Positions 8,301 through 17,391 of a stretch of DNA of 64,000 nt are shown one piece after another. Under the pieces are notes generated by a model. The model was not told the DNA's origin, did no database searches, and saw only the letters and a list, made by a program, of their open reading frames with translations. Every line of letters starts with the position of its first letter. The first letter of the stretch is position 1. The DNA comes from an uncultured Pseudomonadales bacterium (GTDB lineage Bacteria > Pseudomonadota > Gammaproteobacteria > Pseudomonadales > Azotimanducaceae): positions 3,682,348 to 3,746,347 of the forward strand of contig OY282379.1 of the NCBI GenBank assembly GCA_958295875.1, in the 5' to 3' direction. A program made the position numbers and the translations under genes.

Positions 8301-8900
8301 CTAGAAGTCGCCGGCGCTCACGTAGAACTCGATGATCGCCCTCTTGTCTGTTGCCGAGAGCGTCTCGTACTTGCGCTGCATCTTAGCGGTCATCGGGCGG
8401 GTGCCGGCGTCGAAGTTGCGGAACTCCGTCTCAAGGTACTCGCGCCACTGCCCGGCGGTGATCGCCAAATCCACTTCCGGCACGCTGCCGCCCTTGGGAT
8501 GGCACTTGGCGCACTTTCTGGAGTGGACGACGGCGCCGCGGCGCGCGAGAGCGGCGTCGAACGCTTGCGCATGCGGCCGCCACCGTTGCTCCGAATAGTA
8601 AAGGGCGACGGCCTCGATCTCTTCGACGGCGAGCGCCTGCACGATCTCGTTCATGTCCGTTTCGGTGCCATCGGCCAGCTTGGCCGGCCGGGCAGGACGC
8701 TGGCCGCTCGCGTACATCTCGAGCAAGTCCATGATGGCGAAATCGCTGAACCCGCCGATGGAGGGCACCTTCGGGTTCTCGCTGCGCCCGCCGGGGCCGT
8801 GGCACTCGTTGCACCGCTCGGCTAGCTGCGCGCCGTCTGCTCCCCAGCAAGCGTGGGCGAGAGCGGCCAGCAGGAGTTGAAGGAGCGCGCGCTTTCTCAC
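8301..8900 (-). CDS. Diheme c-type cytochrome of the MtrAB operon
   Basis: The 199-residue protein has a signal peptide (MRKRALLQLLLAALAHACWG), a first heme site CNECH at residue 30 in a cytochrome c553-like domain (ERCNECHGPGG, then VPSIGGFS), and a second site CAKCH at residue 130 followed by HPKGGSVPE. The arrangement matches periplasmic two-domain cytochromes that shuttle electrons to larger multiheme complexes. As the first gene of the operon with a decaheme cytochrome and an MtrB-type barrel, it is the likely periplasmic partner of that conduit. No CymA-like quinol oxidase gene is in the window. The upstream 288 bases are not coding. Confidence 0.88.
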   Translation of the reverse strand: MRKRALLQLLLAALAHACWGADGAQLAERCNECHGPGGRSENPKVPSIGGFSDFAIMDLLEMYASGQRPARPAKLADGTETDMNEIVQALAVEEIEAVALYYSEQRWRPHAQAFDAALARRGAVVHSRKCAKCHPKGGSVPEVDLAITAGQWREYLETEFRNFDAGTRPMTAKMQRKYETLSATDKRAIIEFYVSAGDF

Positions 8901-9188
8901 CGTGCCGGCTCAGATGGATTTGGTACCGCGTTCGCAACGTCGACCCGCTCGGCACCGTCAACGCACAATACCGTGTCCGCTGAGCGAATCCCACGGTCTA
9001 AGGCGGTCACGGCTTTTGGCTGGCGGGGAGCGCCAGCATCCGAACAGTAGAACGGCCCCAAGGAGCTTGGCATATCGACTACCTAACCCCGAACGAGTAT
9101 CGTCATTCGAGGTGCTGTCCAACCGCAACGCCGAGTTCCGGAGTTTCGAGCGTAGCGAGCATGCGGCGCTGCTAAAGCGGAAGGAGCC

Positions 9189-9342
9189 ATGAAGAACATT
9201 GTCGTTTGCTGTGACGGCACGGGAAACGAGTACGGCACCAACAACACAAACGTGGTGACCACACCCATACGAGCGTCAAGGCACGCATGTCGGGCTGGTC
9301 CTACGCCCGGCCCTCCCCGCCAACTACAAATTTGTCCGATGA
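9189..9342 (+). pseudogene. Remnant of a DUF2235 (Tle1-like phospholipase) gene
   Basis: A good ribosome site (AAGGAGCC) precedes ATG 9189. The first 23 residues read KNIVVCCDGTGNEYGTNN, the N-terminal signature of DUF2235 hydrolases, the family that includes type VI secretion lipases. Similarity then stops abruptly. In another frame, 9262-9342 reads PYERQGTHVGLVLRPALP and ends ANYKFVR-stop, which looks like the tail of such a protein. The piece is best explained as a gene that lost almost all of its middle. The continuing open frame to 9557 shows no family features. Assignment of the 5' part is firm; that of the tail is tentative. Confidence 0.55.
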
Positions 9343-9613
9343 GCAACATCGGCAGGCTGAGGTTGCCACCGTGCGGTCATGCCGGTATTGTCTTTGCCGT
9401 CCTCGGGCATGCTGAACGGCACGTCCGCGGGACATCCTCCGCGTCTTCAAGGAAGAGCTGCGGCCAAGGGGAGGGGCGGGGCGGTGACGGAAGTACCGCG
9501 CCCGAAAGACCGTTAGGCGGCCCCGCTTGTCTTAGGTCGAGGCCTGTGAAGCTGTGAAGGTCACCAGAGCGTCCAGGTTCCGGCCCACTGTGGGGGATGG
9601 GGCACGGCAGCCA

Positions 9614-12600
9614 ATGGCGGGCGCTGGACCATCCACGAACGGCGCGGGAAGACGAAGCCACATCCGCGCGGCGTTGCTCGCGGCGCTGGCGCTGATCGTC
9701 GCAGCGGCGCCGCTGGCACAGAACCGTGATGATGCGGAGTCCGCCTGGCGGCGGGCCGCAGAGGCCGCGGAGGCGCAGCGCGCCGAACGGGCGCGGCGGG
9801 GCTTGCTGGAACGGCAGCTGCGCTGGCGCCAAGCTATGGCCCACGCCCGGATGCCGAACACGCTCTACGCCTCCACGCCGTCGACGGCGAACGCGGAGGT
9901 CTCCTGCCCGGTTCCCGCCGAGGCGCGGGAGCGCGTGCTCCGCCAGCACCGCGACGCCGTGTGGCGGAACGACGCTTGGAGCGCCCTTGACCAGCTAGCT
10001 GGGTCCGCGCCAGCCGGCGTCCCCGCGCTTGGAGCGCGCGCCGCGGGGTTGGCCGCCTCGAGCGCGGGCAGCACGGCCGGCCACGGCGCGTTCGCGGCCG
10101 CCGCGGCGTCCAGCGGCGTGAAACCGGCGCCTGGTGCCGCTGTTCGCGCGGGCGTCGGACCCGCTGCGGCAGGGCTTCGCGCGGGTGGTCAACCGTTCGG
10201 ACGACGCCGGCGAGGTGTCCGTCTTGGCGATCGACGACAGCGGGCGCCAGTTCGGCCCCGTCACGCTGGCCATCGGCGCCGGCGCGACGGTGCACTTCAA
10301 CTCTGGAGACTTGGAGGACGGCAACGCCGGCAAGGGCCTGTCCGGCGGCGTCGGCGCGCCGGGCGAGGGCGACTGGCGCTTGGCGCTGGAGTCCTCGCTG
10401 GACTTCGACGCGCGCGCCTACCTGCGCACGCGGGACGGTTTCCTCACCGCGATGCACGACCTCGCCGCCGAGGAGGGCGGCGCGCGCCGCATCCCGATCT
10501 TCAACCCCGGCAGCAACGACCGGCAGGTGAGCCTGCTGCGCCTAGTCAACGACGGCGACGCCGACGTGGCGGCGACGGTGCGCGGCGTTGACGACCAAGG
10601 CCGCTCGCCGGGGGGCGAGGTGCGCGTCGCCGTTCCGGCGGGCGCGTCGCGGACGCTCTCCGCGGCGCAGTTGGAGAGCGGCGACGGCAACGGCATCGTC
10701 GGCGGCGCCTTGGGTGACGGCACCGGCAAGTGGCGGCTCGAAGTGACGGCGGACGGGCCGATCTTGGCGATGAGCCTGCTGGACAGCCCGACCGGCGCCA
10801 TGGCCAACCTCTCGACGGCGCCGCCCCAGCCGGAGGCCGGCGTCCACCGGGTGCCGCTGTTCCCGCCGGCGTCGGACCCGTTCCGCCAAGGCTTCGTGCG
10901 CGTGGTGAACCGCTCGGACGACGCCGGCGAGGTCTCCGTGCGGGCCCGCGACGACTCCGGCCGGGACTACGAGCCGGTGACGCTGGCGATCGCCGCCAAC
11001 CAAGCCGTCCACTTCAACTCGGACGACCTGGAGCAGGGCAACCGCGCCAAGGGGCTGTCCGGCGGGGTCGGCGCCGGCGAGGGCGACTGGCGCTTGGAGC
11101 TGGAGTCGTCGCTGGACATCGAGGCGCTCGCCTACATACGCACCGCGGACGGCTTCCTGACCAGCATGCACGACTTGGTTCCGGCCAGCGGCGTCGAGCA
11201 TCTGGCGCCGACGTTCAACCCCGGCAGCAACGACCGGCAGGTGAGCCTGCTGCGCCTGGTCAACGACGGCGCCGAAGCGGCCCAAGTGACCATCTCAGGC
11301 GTGGACGACCGCGGCGAGCCGGGCCGCTCCGCGGTGTCTGCGACGGTGCCGGCGGGCCGCTCGCTCACCCTGTCGGCGGCGCAGCTGGAGAGCGGCGACG
11401 GGGACGGCATCGCCAGCGGCGCCTTGGGCGACGGCGCCGGCAAGTGGCGGCTGTCCATCGCCTCGGACCGGCCGGTCGAGGCGATGAGCCTGCTGCGCAG
11501 CCCGACCGGGCACCTGACCAACCTCTCCACCGCGCCGGGCGGCGGGGCCGGCGCGGTGACGGCGGCGTCCTTCTTCATGGAGCGGGTGTCGCCCGTGGTG
11601 CAGTCGAAGTGCGTGAACTGCCACGTCGAGGGCGGCGCCTCCGACAACACGCGGCTGGTGTTCGTCCGCTCGACGAACGCCGACCATCTGGCGCTGAACA
11701 TGCAGGCGTTCGAGGACTTCCTGGCCGACGTGGACGGCGGCGCCGAGCTGATCCTGAACAAGATCCAAGGGGTGGCGCACGGCGGCGGGGTGCAGGCGGC
11801 CGCCGGCACGGACGACTACGCGAGCATCGAGGGCTTTTTGGAACTGGCGGGCGGCGGCTCCGGAGGCGCGGGACCGCTGACGCCGGCGACGCTGTTCGAC
11901 GGCGTGGCGATGGCGCCGGCGTGGAAGACGCTCTGGCGGGCGGCGATCGTGTTCGCCGGGCGGCTGCCGACCGAGGCCGAGTACGAGCTGGCTGAGCGGG
12001 GAACGGCGGGGCTGCGCCAGGCGATCCGGGGGCTGATGGCCGGCGACGGCTTCCACGACTTCCTGATCCGCGCCGCCAACGACCGGCTGCTGACGGACAA
12101 GCACTTGGGGTCGACGATCGACGGCAATATCTTTGGCTTCGTGAACCTCAACAATAGGTATCGCGCCCTGCGAATGGCCGGTGACGAGGCGGCGCTTGCC
12201 GCATGGTGGGAACGTAGCCAACTCGGGTTCGCACGGGCGCCGCTGGAACTGATCGCCCATGTGGCGCACAACGACCGGCGCTACACCGAAGTCCTCACCG
12301 CCGACTACGTCATGGCCAATCCGCTGGCGGACGCGGCGTACGGCGGTGCCGCCGAGTTCGACGACGCGGACGACGCTTTGGAGTTCAAGCCGTCGTGGAT
12401 CGTGGACTACTATCGAAGCGACGACTCCGTCGTGAGCGAATACACGGAGGCGTTCGGCCTCCATGTGATCGCCCCGGGCAATCTGAGGACCGACTGGCCG
12501 CACGCGGGCATCCTCAACACGCTGGCCTTCCTGAAGCGCTATCCGACCACGCCCACCAACCGCAACCGGGCGCGGTCGCGCTGGACCTACTACCACTTCC

Positions 12601-14786
12601 TAGGCCTCGACGTGGAGAAGTCCGCGTCCCGCACGACAGACCCGGCGGCGCTCGCGGACACCGACAACCCCACCATGCGCAACCCCGCCTGCACGGTCTG
12701 CCACGGTGTCCTCGACCCCGTCGCGGGGGCGTTCCAAAACTACGGTGCCGACGGGTTCTACCGCGACCAGTGGGGAGGAATGGATTCGCTGGACGATCAA
12801 TACAAGGGGGAGGATCCTGGTGGTTGGGAGCAAGTGGAGATCGACGCGCGAACCGAAGAGGAGAAGCAGACCATTTCGCTCAGCGCCCGCCTGACGGCAG
12901 GCAGCAACGAAATCGGCTTGGCGAACGTCAATCCCGCAGATGTTTACACGAACATCCTGATTGACAGTTTGACGGTCCGCGGCGCCGCCGGCGAGGTGGT
13001 CGGTAGCTGGGAGCTGGAGGACATTTGGGGCCCGGACGAACGCGACTGCGGCGTCATATGGGACGGCCTAGGCGTCGACATCTTCTGCCGAGTGGTCGTT
13101 TCCGTGGAGGTTCCGAGAGATGGCGACTACACGGTCGAAGTGGCGGCTTGGACTAGCTGGCACAGCGAGGACAGCGAGGACGCGGAGAACAAACCCGGCG
13201 CGCTGAGGGTGTGGGCCCCCATGCCGGACGACTACTACCGCGAGGGCGACACCTGGTACCGGGACATGCGCAAGCCGGGCTTCGACGGGCGGGAGGCGCC
13301 GAGCCCGGACAACAGCGTCCAGTGGCTGGCGCGGGCGGTCGTCGCCGACGAGCGGTTCGCGGAGGCGGCGGTGAAGTTCTGGTGGCCGGCGATCCTGGGA
13401 ACCGAAGTCGCGGCGCCGCCGGAGGACGAGGGCGACGCGGACTTCGCCGGGCGGCTGCTGGCGTCCAACGCCCAGAACGCCGAAGTCGGAAGGCTCGCAC
13501 AAGGGTTCCGGCGCGGCTTCGGCGGCGGCCGGCAGTTCAACCTGAATGACCTGCTGGTCGAGATCGCCCTCTCCCCGTGGGCGCGCGCCGAATCGACGGC
13601 GGACGACGATCCGGTGCGGCTGGCGGCGCTGCGCGACGCCGGCATGGAGCGCCTGCTGACGCCGGAGGAGCTGACCTTGAAGACGGCTGCGGCCACGGGC
13701 GTGGAGTTGGGCAGACGGTTGCCGGACGCCCGCTCGGGACTCACTTGGCCCAGTCACCTCCGAGGCGACGGCTATCGCCTCTTATACGGAGGCATCGACT
13801 CGGACGGGATCATCGAGCGGGCTGGCGACATGACCGCGGTGATGGCCGGCGTGGCGCGGAATCACGCGGCGCTGCTGGCGGGCGCGATCGTGCTGCGCGA
13901 TCTCCATCTTCTGCCGGCGCGGCAGCGGCGGCTGTTCCGGCATGTGGAGCTCGCCACCACGCCGTTCAGCGAGTTCGGCGACGTATTCGAGATCGAGGCG
14001 GCGTCCTGGGGCGACAGGGAGACAGTGTCCACACAGGGGCGCCTGATGGCGGGCGATGTCGTCGCGCGGCTGAGCTACGTCAACGACCACTGGGAGGAGA
14101 ACCTGCCCGACTACAACCTCCGGCTGGACAGGCTCGAGTTGCGGGACGCCGCCGGCCGCGTGGTGGTGACGCACGAGATCGAGGACTTGGACGATGCCGA
14201 CTGCGGCGGCAAGGGATGGCGCGAAGGACGCGGGGATCCCGACCACCAGGTCTTCTGGTGCGACACTACGCTCGAAGTGCCCTTGACCATCCCTACCGAT
14301 GGTCGCTACACCGTCGACGTCGTCGCCTGGGCGGAGCAGCCCGAGGGGAGGCTTGCCAAGCTGCAAATCCTCGTGGAGTCCGACATGGAGCGCTCCGTAG
14401 GGGCCGCCGCCTTCCGCAGGCAGCTCGCCGACCTGCATCGGGACCTGCTCGGTGTCGCCGCCGCGCCGGACTCCGCCGATGTGGACGAGGCGTTCCGGCT
14501 GTTCGTGGACGTCTGGCGCCGCAAGCGCGAGGCCGGAGAGGAAGGCCACATCTGCTGGCCCGCCCAGTGCCTATGGTGGGACGACTTGCGCTTCTTCGAG
14601 GGCATCGACGGTGCGCCTTCTCCAGTGTGGGTGGAAGGCGAGAACGGATACGATCGTTGGGATTTTGGGCATGAGGTCGACGAATGGCTCGATGATGACA
14701 AAATGGCCGATCCCAACCACGCGTCCCGCACTTGGGCCGTTGTTCTGGCGTACCTGATGACGGACCACCGGTACCTCCACCTGTGA
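9614..14786 (+). CDS. Giant exported c-type cytochrome, DUF1549/DUF1588/DUF1592-like, frameshifted
   Basis: The main frame from 10134 codes for 1550 residues. The parts in order are: two copies of a 239-residue unit; a cytochrome-like segment with CVNCH near residue 493; a helical region (PTEAEYELAE); a second heme site CTVCH near residue 853 in NPACTVCHGVLDPVAGAFQ, like DUF1588; and two related beta-rich domains around residues 900-1020 and 1280-1420. The main frame lacks a signal peptide and has a stop (TGA 10119) just upstream. The frame upstream (ATG 9614 or GTG 9554) has a signal peptide, RAALLAALALIVAAAPLAQ, and runs to about 10128. One extra C there would separate the two parts, so a frameshift or sequence error is likely. 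DUF1501 follows 34 bases downstream, the usual partner of such proteins in Planctomycetes and others. Substrate unknown. Confidence 0.75.
10134..11550 (+). repeat. Tandem 717-base coding repeat, four related domains
   Basis: Two units start at 10134 and 10851 (VPLFARASDPLRQGF and VPLFPPASDPFRQGF). Each unit also contains two diverged halves of about 115 residues, the second beginning PIFNPGSNDRQVSLLR or TFNPGSNDRQVSLLR. All four share a pattern of RVVN-S/D, DDxG, GLSGG or GALGDG, and WRL. This gives four beta-sandwich-like domains in a row at the N-terminal side of the cytochrome protein. Confidence 0.85.
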
Positions 14787-14820
14787 GCGCGCGGACCAGA
14801 AAGGACGGAGGACTGCCCCG

Positions 14821-16128
14821 ATGAGGCGACGGGCGCTGCTCAAGGGGCTGGCCGCCGGAGCGGTGGGCGGCATGGCGGGCTTCCGGCTCCCCTTGGCCGC
14901 CGCGGCCGACTACGCCGGCAAGTTCTTCGCGTTCGTGCAGGCGGATGGCGGCTGGGACCCCACCAGCTTCTGCGACCCCAAGGCGAACACCGCCGGCGAG
15001 CCGGAGATCAATCATTGGGCGAGGGAAGGCGATATCCGGCAGTCCGGCAACCTGCGCTATGCCCCCTTTGCCCGCAACACGGCCTTCTTCGAGAAGTACC
15101 ACCGCCGCATGCTGGTCGTTAACGGCGTGGACGCGCAGACGAACTCCCACACCGTGGGCGTGGTCCACAACTGGAGCGGGCGCAACTCGGAGGGGTATCC
15201 GACCACGACGGCCCTGCTGGCGGCCCGCCACGCCCCCGACGGCGCGTTGCCCTACCTCAGCTTCGGCGGCTTCTCCCCCACTGGCGGCGTCACTCGCTTC
15301 ACGCGGCTGCACGGCCCCGCGGAGGTTCTGTCGATCGCCTATCCGAACCGGACCGCCTGGGAGGACGACGGAAGCGGCTACCTGCTGGCGGCGGATTGGG
15401 AGCTGGTCACACAAGCGCATGCAGAGACGATTGCGCGTCTGGCGTCCGCCCCCCGGCTGCTGCCGCAAGCGGCGCGCAACCGCCGCTACTACCAGTCGTC
15501 GCTGGCGCCGGCGGCGGCCGAAGGCCTGAGGCGGTTCGCCGACGCCCTGCCGTCCGAGGACGAGTTCCAGCAGCCGGAGGAATACACGAGCCGGGTGACG
15601 GGAACCTACAGCAACGAACTGCGCCGCCAAGCGCAGCTGGCGGTGCTAGCGTTCAAGACCGGCGCGGGGGTGAGCGCGGACCTATTGCTCGGCGGCTTCG
15701 ACACGCATCGCGCCCACGACGCCGACCACGAGTGGCTGCTGGGCGCGCTGACGGACTCCGTGGACTTCCTGTGGGACTATGCAGAGCAGCACGGCGTGGC
15801 CGACCGGCTGGTGGTGGTGATCGGCTCGGACTTCGGGCGCACCAACCACTACAACGCGGAGGAGGGCAAGGACCACTGGCCCATCGGCAGCTACGTCGTG
15901 ATGGAGAAGAACCAGCCCTGGACGAACCGCGTCGTCGGCGAGACGGACGATCTCCACTTCGCCCACAAGATCAACCCCAGCACCCTCCGCCGCGACGACG
16001 CCAACGGCACCATCATCTACCCGAAGCACTTCCACAAGGCCCTGCGCCGCTACCTAGGCATCGAGAACTCCCCCGGCGCCCAACGCTTCCCCTTCAACAA
16101 CACCGAAGACTTCCGGTTCTTCGGATAG
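14821..16128 (+). CDS. DUF1501 family Tat-exported protein
   Basis: The 435-residue protein begins MRRRALLKGLAAGAVGG, a twin-arginine signal. Family hallmarks are FFAFVQADGGWDPTSFCDP at the mature start, VNGVDAQTNSHTVGV, LLGGFDTHRAHDADH and VIGSDFGRTNHYN, which recall the alkaline-phosphatase-like fold of DUF1501 (PF07394). It probably folds in the cytoplasm and is exported by Tat. The start ATG follows an AAGGACGGAGGA Shine-Dalgarno region. It lies 34 bases after the giant cytochrome gene; DUF1501 genes are regularly paired with DUF1549/1553/1592-type cytochromes, so the two likely work together in the periplasm on an unknown substrate. Confidence 0.88.
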   Translation: MRRRALLKGLAAGAVGGMAGFRLPLAAAADYAGKFFAFVQADGGWDPTSFCDPKANTAGEPEINHWAREGDIRQSGNLRYAPFARNTAFFEKYHRRMLVVNGVDAQTNSHTVGVVHNWSGRNSEGYPTTTALLAARHAPDGALPYLSFGGFSPTGGVTRFTRLHGPAEVLSIAYPNRTAWEDDGSGYLLAADWELVTQAHAETIARLASAPRLLPQAARNRRYYQSSLAPAAAEGLRRFADALPSEDEFQQPEEYTSRVTGTYSNELRRQAQLAVLAFKTGAGVSADLLLGGFDTHRAHDADHEWLLGALTDSVDFLWDYAEQHGVADRLVVVIGSDFGRTNHYNAEEGKDHWPIGSYVVMEKNQPWTNRVVGETDDLHFAHKINPSTLRRDDANGTIIYPKHFHKALRRYLGIENSPGAQRFPFNNTEDFRFFG

Positions 16129-16228
16129 CGACAGGGAAGGGAGCGCCGGATGAGGGCAGGACGCCGGCTTGACGGCAAGAAGGCCAAGCTATACGGTTTC
16201 GTTGGTTGCAGCGTCTAGGTGAGCGGCG

Positions 16229-16726
16229 GTGGTCAGCGATCAAACCCGCAATGAGATTTGGCAAGAGTTGCTGGATTCTGACCGGCTTGTGCGCTACTAC
16301 ACCGCCGTTGCCAACCACTACCGTCGCATGCATGCCTTGACCCTGCTGTTGTTGGCGTTTGGCGCGGCCAGTTCGTTCGCGGCGGTCTTGGATGTGCTGC
16401 CAAGCGCCGTTCAGTTGATTGCCAACGCTCTCGTCGGTTTGGTCGCGGTGTGGGTCTTCATCGCCGATTACGCAAAGAAGGCCGCGGTGGCCCACATGAT
16501 CAGCTCCCAGTGCGATCGGTTAGATACCCTGTGGCGGAACCTGTGGTTGGAGGTAGAGGACATTGATGAAGGCACCGCCCGTGAACGCCTCGTTGCTCTC
16601 GCCAAAGAAATGAACGAAGCGACGAGCCGGTCCGGTGACGCGGGCATCGTCGACAATCGCCGGCTGAACAACAAGAGCGAAGCGGAAGCGTTCAAGACAA
16701 TCAGCGAACGCTATGCCGTCCAATAG
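16229..16726 (+). CDS. Small two-TM protein, SLATT-like
   Basis: The 165-residue protein starts with a helix (NEIWQELLDSDRLVRYYTAVANHY). Two adjacent membrane helices follow, at about residues 36-55 (LTLLLLAFGAASSFAAVL) and 62-80 (LIANALVGLVAVWVFIADY), and then a long cytoplasmic helical tail. This layout resembles SLATT/SMODS-associated 2TM proteins, which are proposed pore-forming effectors in nucleotide-signalled defence. No nucleotidyltransferase or SLOG gene is next to it, so the function is open. The start is GTG 16229. Its last 14 bases overlap a Pro/Lys-rich small frame. It lies in an accessory stretch next to Rpn repeats. Confidence 0.6.
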   Translation: MVSDQTRNEIWQELLDSDRLVRYYTAVANHYRRMHALTLLLLAFGAASSFAAVLDVLPSAVQLIANALVGLVAVWVFIADYAKKAAVAHMISSQCDRLDTLWRNLWLEVEDIDEGTARERLVALAKEMNEATSRSGDAGIVDNRRLNNKSEAEAFKTISERYAVQ

Positions 16727-16835
16727 AAAAGTCACGGCCAGCGGCACACCACGACGGCCGGGGAAGAAGAAGCCGCCTCCGCCACCACCTCGGCCAAAGC
16801 CCAAGAAATCGCCCGAAGGAAACACTAGCGAGTAG
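16713..16835 (+). CDS. Small Pro/Lys-rich protein overlapping the 2TM gene
   Basis: An ATG inside the end of the 2TM gene opens a 40-codon frame: MPSNRKVTASGTPRRP, then GKKKPPPPPPRPKPKKSPEG. The composition (poly-Pro flanked by Lys/Arg) is unlike random reading of neighbouring DNA in this window, and the overlap with the stop of the preceding gene suggests coupled translation. No family is recognised. It could be a cytoplasmic linker or antitoxin-like partner, but that is a guess. Confidence 0.4.
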   Translation: MPSNRKVTASGTPRRPGKKKPPPPPPRPKPKKSPEGNTSE

Positions 16836-16935
16836 GCGGTTGTGCCCTAGGCGTGGGATCCACTATTCGCGGTGCTGAACGCACGGTCGGGCAAGACGGT
16901 CGGCCAATTCCGCAGACGCCCCAACCACGCCTTCG

Positions 16936-17357
16936 TCAACCGATCGGCGATCCGTCGCTCAGCAGGTGACGCGCCCGGCTCAGCAGTTCTTCCGCGCTTG
17001 AGCAGTCGATCACCAAGTCCCCGGCAAGCGCCAGCCGATCAGCATCTTCCTCGCCCGCCAGAAGCCTGCCGAACTCGTCGCCCACCTCGGGGCCGAAGCG
17101 CCGGGTGGCTTGGCGACGCAGCAGCGTCCTCCCGCCTTCGGATGTGCCCTCGGCAATGGCGTTTTGCCGCCATTCGGTGATTGCCTCCGCCAGCATGGTG
17201 GGCTCCTCCATGTAACGCAGCGCCCGCTGCATGTGGTGTCGATGCCGGTCACCGGCCTCGTCGCCGGCGAAGCGGGCGATCAGCATTTGCATCAGCGCCC
17301 GTGCCAGTCTCCTCGCAAATGCCTGCCGCTCTGCGCCTGACCCGGCCGACCGCAGCC
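16936..17357 (-). pseudogene. Truncated Rpn-type gene, copy 2 (C-terminal part)
   Basis: Only the C-terminal third of the Rpn-type protein is present: GAERQAFARRLARALMQMLI, then MEEPTMLAEAITEWRQNAI and a tail ending SDGSPIG. The EGRTEG repeats of the full copies are reduced here to EGTSEGG. Homology to the full-length copies breaks at about 17357, where the conserved 3' flank of the next copy begins, so the nuclease domain is lost. The break at a copy boundary suggests unequal recombination between tandem units. A short frame from 17292 could still be translated but would lack the active site. Confidence 0.75.
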
Positions 17358-17391
17358 AATCCTTCCGCCGACGCCCCGACCACGCCCATCG

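Noticed and set aside
11295..12596. Minus-strand open frame inside the giant cytochrome gene
   Set aside because: Antisense shadow; the plus-strand frame has heme motifs and internal repeats.
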